Positions 25,416 through 25,515 of a stretch of 25,515 nt of DNA are shown here, piece by piece. Position numbers and translations under genes: made by a program. Positions within the stretch are counted from its first letter, which is position 1, and each line of letters opens with the position of its first letter. The stretch comes from Acanthaster planci. Taxonomy: Eukaryota > Echinodermata > Asteroidea > Valvatida > Acanthasteridae. A model generated the notes under the pieces. It did not search any database and was not told the origin of the DNA. It worked only from the letters and a program-made list of their open reading frames with translations. The stretch lies in the NCBI RefSeq assembly GCF_001949145.1, contig NW_019091608.1, forward strand, positions 245,915-271,429, given 5' to 3'.

Positions 25416-25515
25416 CTGACACAAAAATAAACCGTCAACAAGATAGTTTCGTAACGTATCCATCATGTATCTACAGGTAAATGTTTGCAAATTTTCTCGT
25501 CAAAAATTGATTTTA

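Noticed and set aside
1-25515. CRISPR array, prokaryotic operon or phage
   Set aside because: No regularly spaced direct repeats and no long uninterrupted genes; all coding sequence is in spliced exons.

Overview
The window is animal nuclear DNA, most likely from a marine invertebrate (an invertebrate deuterostome such as amphioxus, an echinoderm or a hemichordate is my best guess). Short coding blocks of 70-400 bases are bounded by GT-AG splice sites and separated by AT-rich introns. There is a stand-alone C1q-domain gene, a tRNA-derived SINE, mariner-type and other small DNA transposons, and heavy enrichment of the palindrome TACATGTA. Nothing bacterial is present: no operons and no ribosome binding sites. 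Two N runs (3403-3418 and 17156-17326) mark assembly gaps.

Almost the whole window (22969 down to 179, minus strand) is one large gene. I resolve 20 exons whose reading phases close at every junction. Together they give 3044 coding bases, about 1014 residues, and the gene continues past the left edge. The product is a cytosolic-looking, helical, charged protein with low-complexity linkers. I recognise it tentatively as the CCDC162 (C6orf183) coiled-coil family. The weakest part of the model is the first exon and its junction to exon 2.

At the right edge (25415-24869, minus strand) is the last exon of a second gene. It encodes a 175-residue protein with a hydrophobic N-terminal segment and a single C1q globular domain, with no collagen stalk. 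It lies in tandem with the large gene, 1.9 kb upstream of it.

The introns hold the accessory content. From left to right these are: a decayed mariner-like element with 105-bp inverted termini and a transposase in pieces (1682-3179); a 36-base perfect inverted copy of part of that transposase beside an N gap (3337-3372); a piggyBac-like TTAA terminus (3550-3572); a weak pogo/Tc1-like relic near 5.1-5.26 kb; a probable tRNA-SINE relic (about 7985-8080); a 361-bp TTAA-flanked piggyBac-like MITE (8440-8800); a roughly 330-bp fold-back element (17616-17949); a full tRNA-derived SINE (about 18371-18738); a 73-bp hairpin repeat (19106-19178); and a 192-bp MITE with perfect 17-bp termini and a perfect 8-bp target duplication (21549-21740). 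I see no CRISPR array, no functional RNA gene and no gene cluster that suggests a new enzymatic system. The notable biology is the under-described coiled-coil gene and the set of small transposons packed into its introns.
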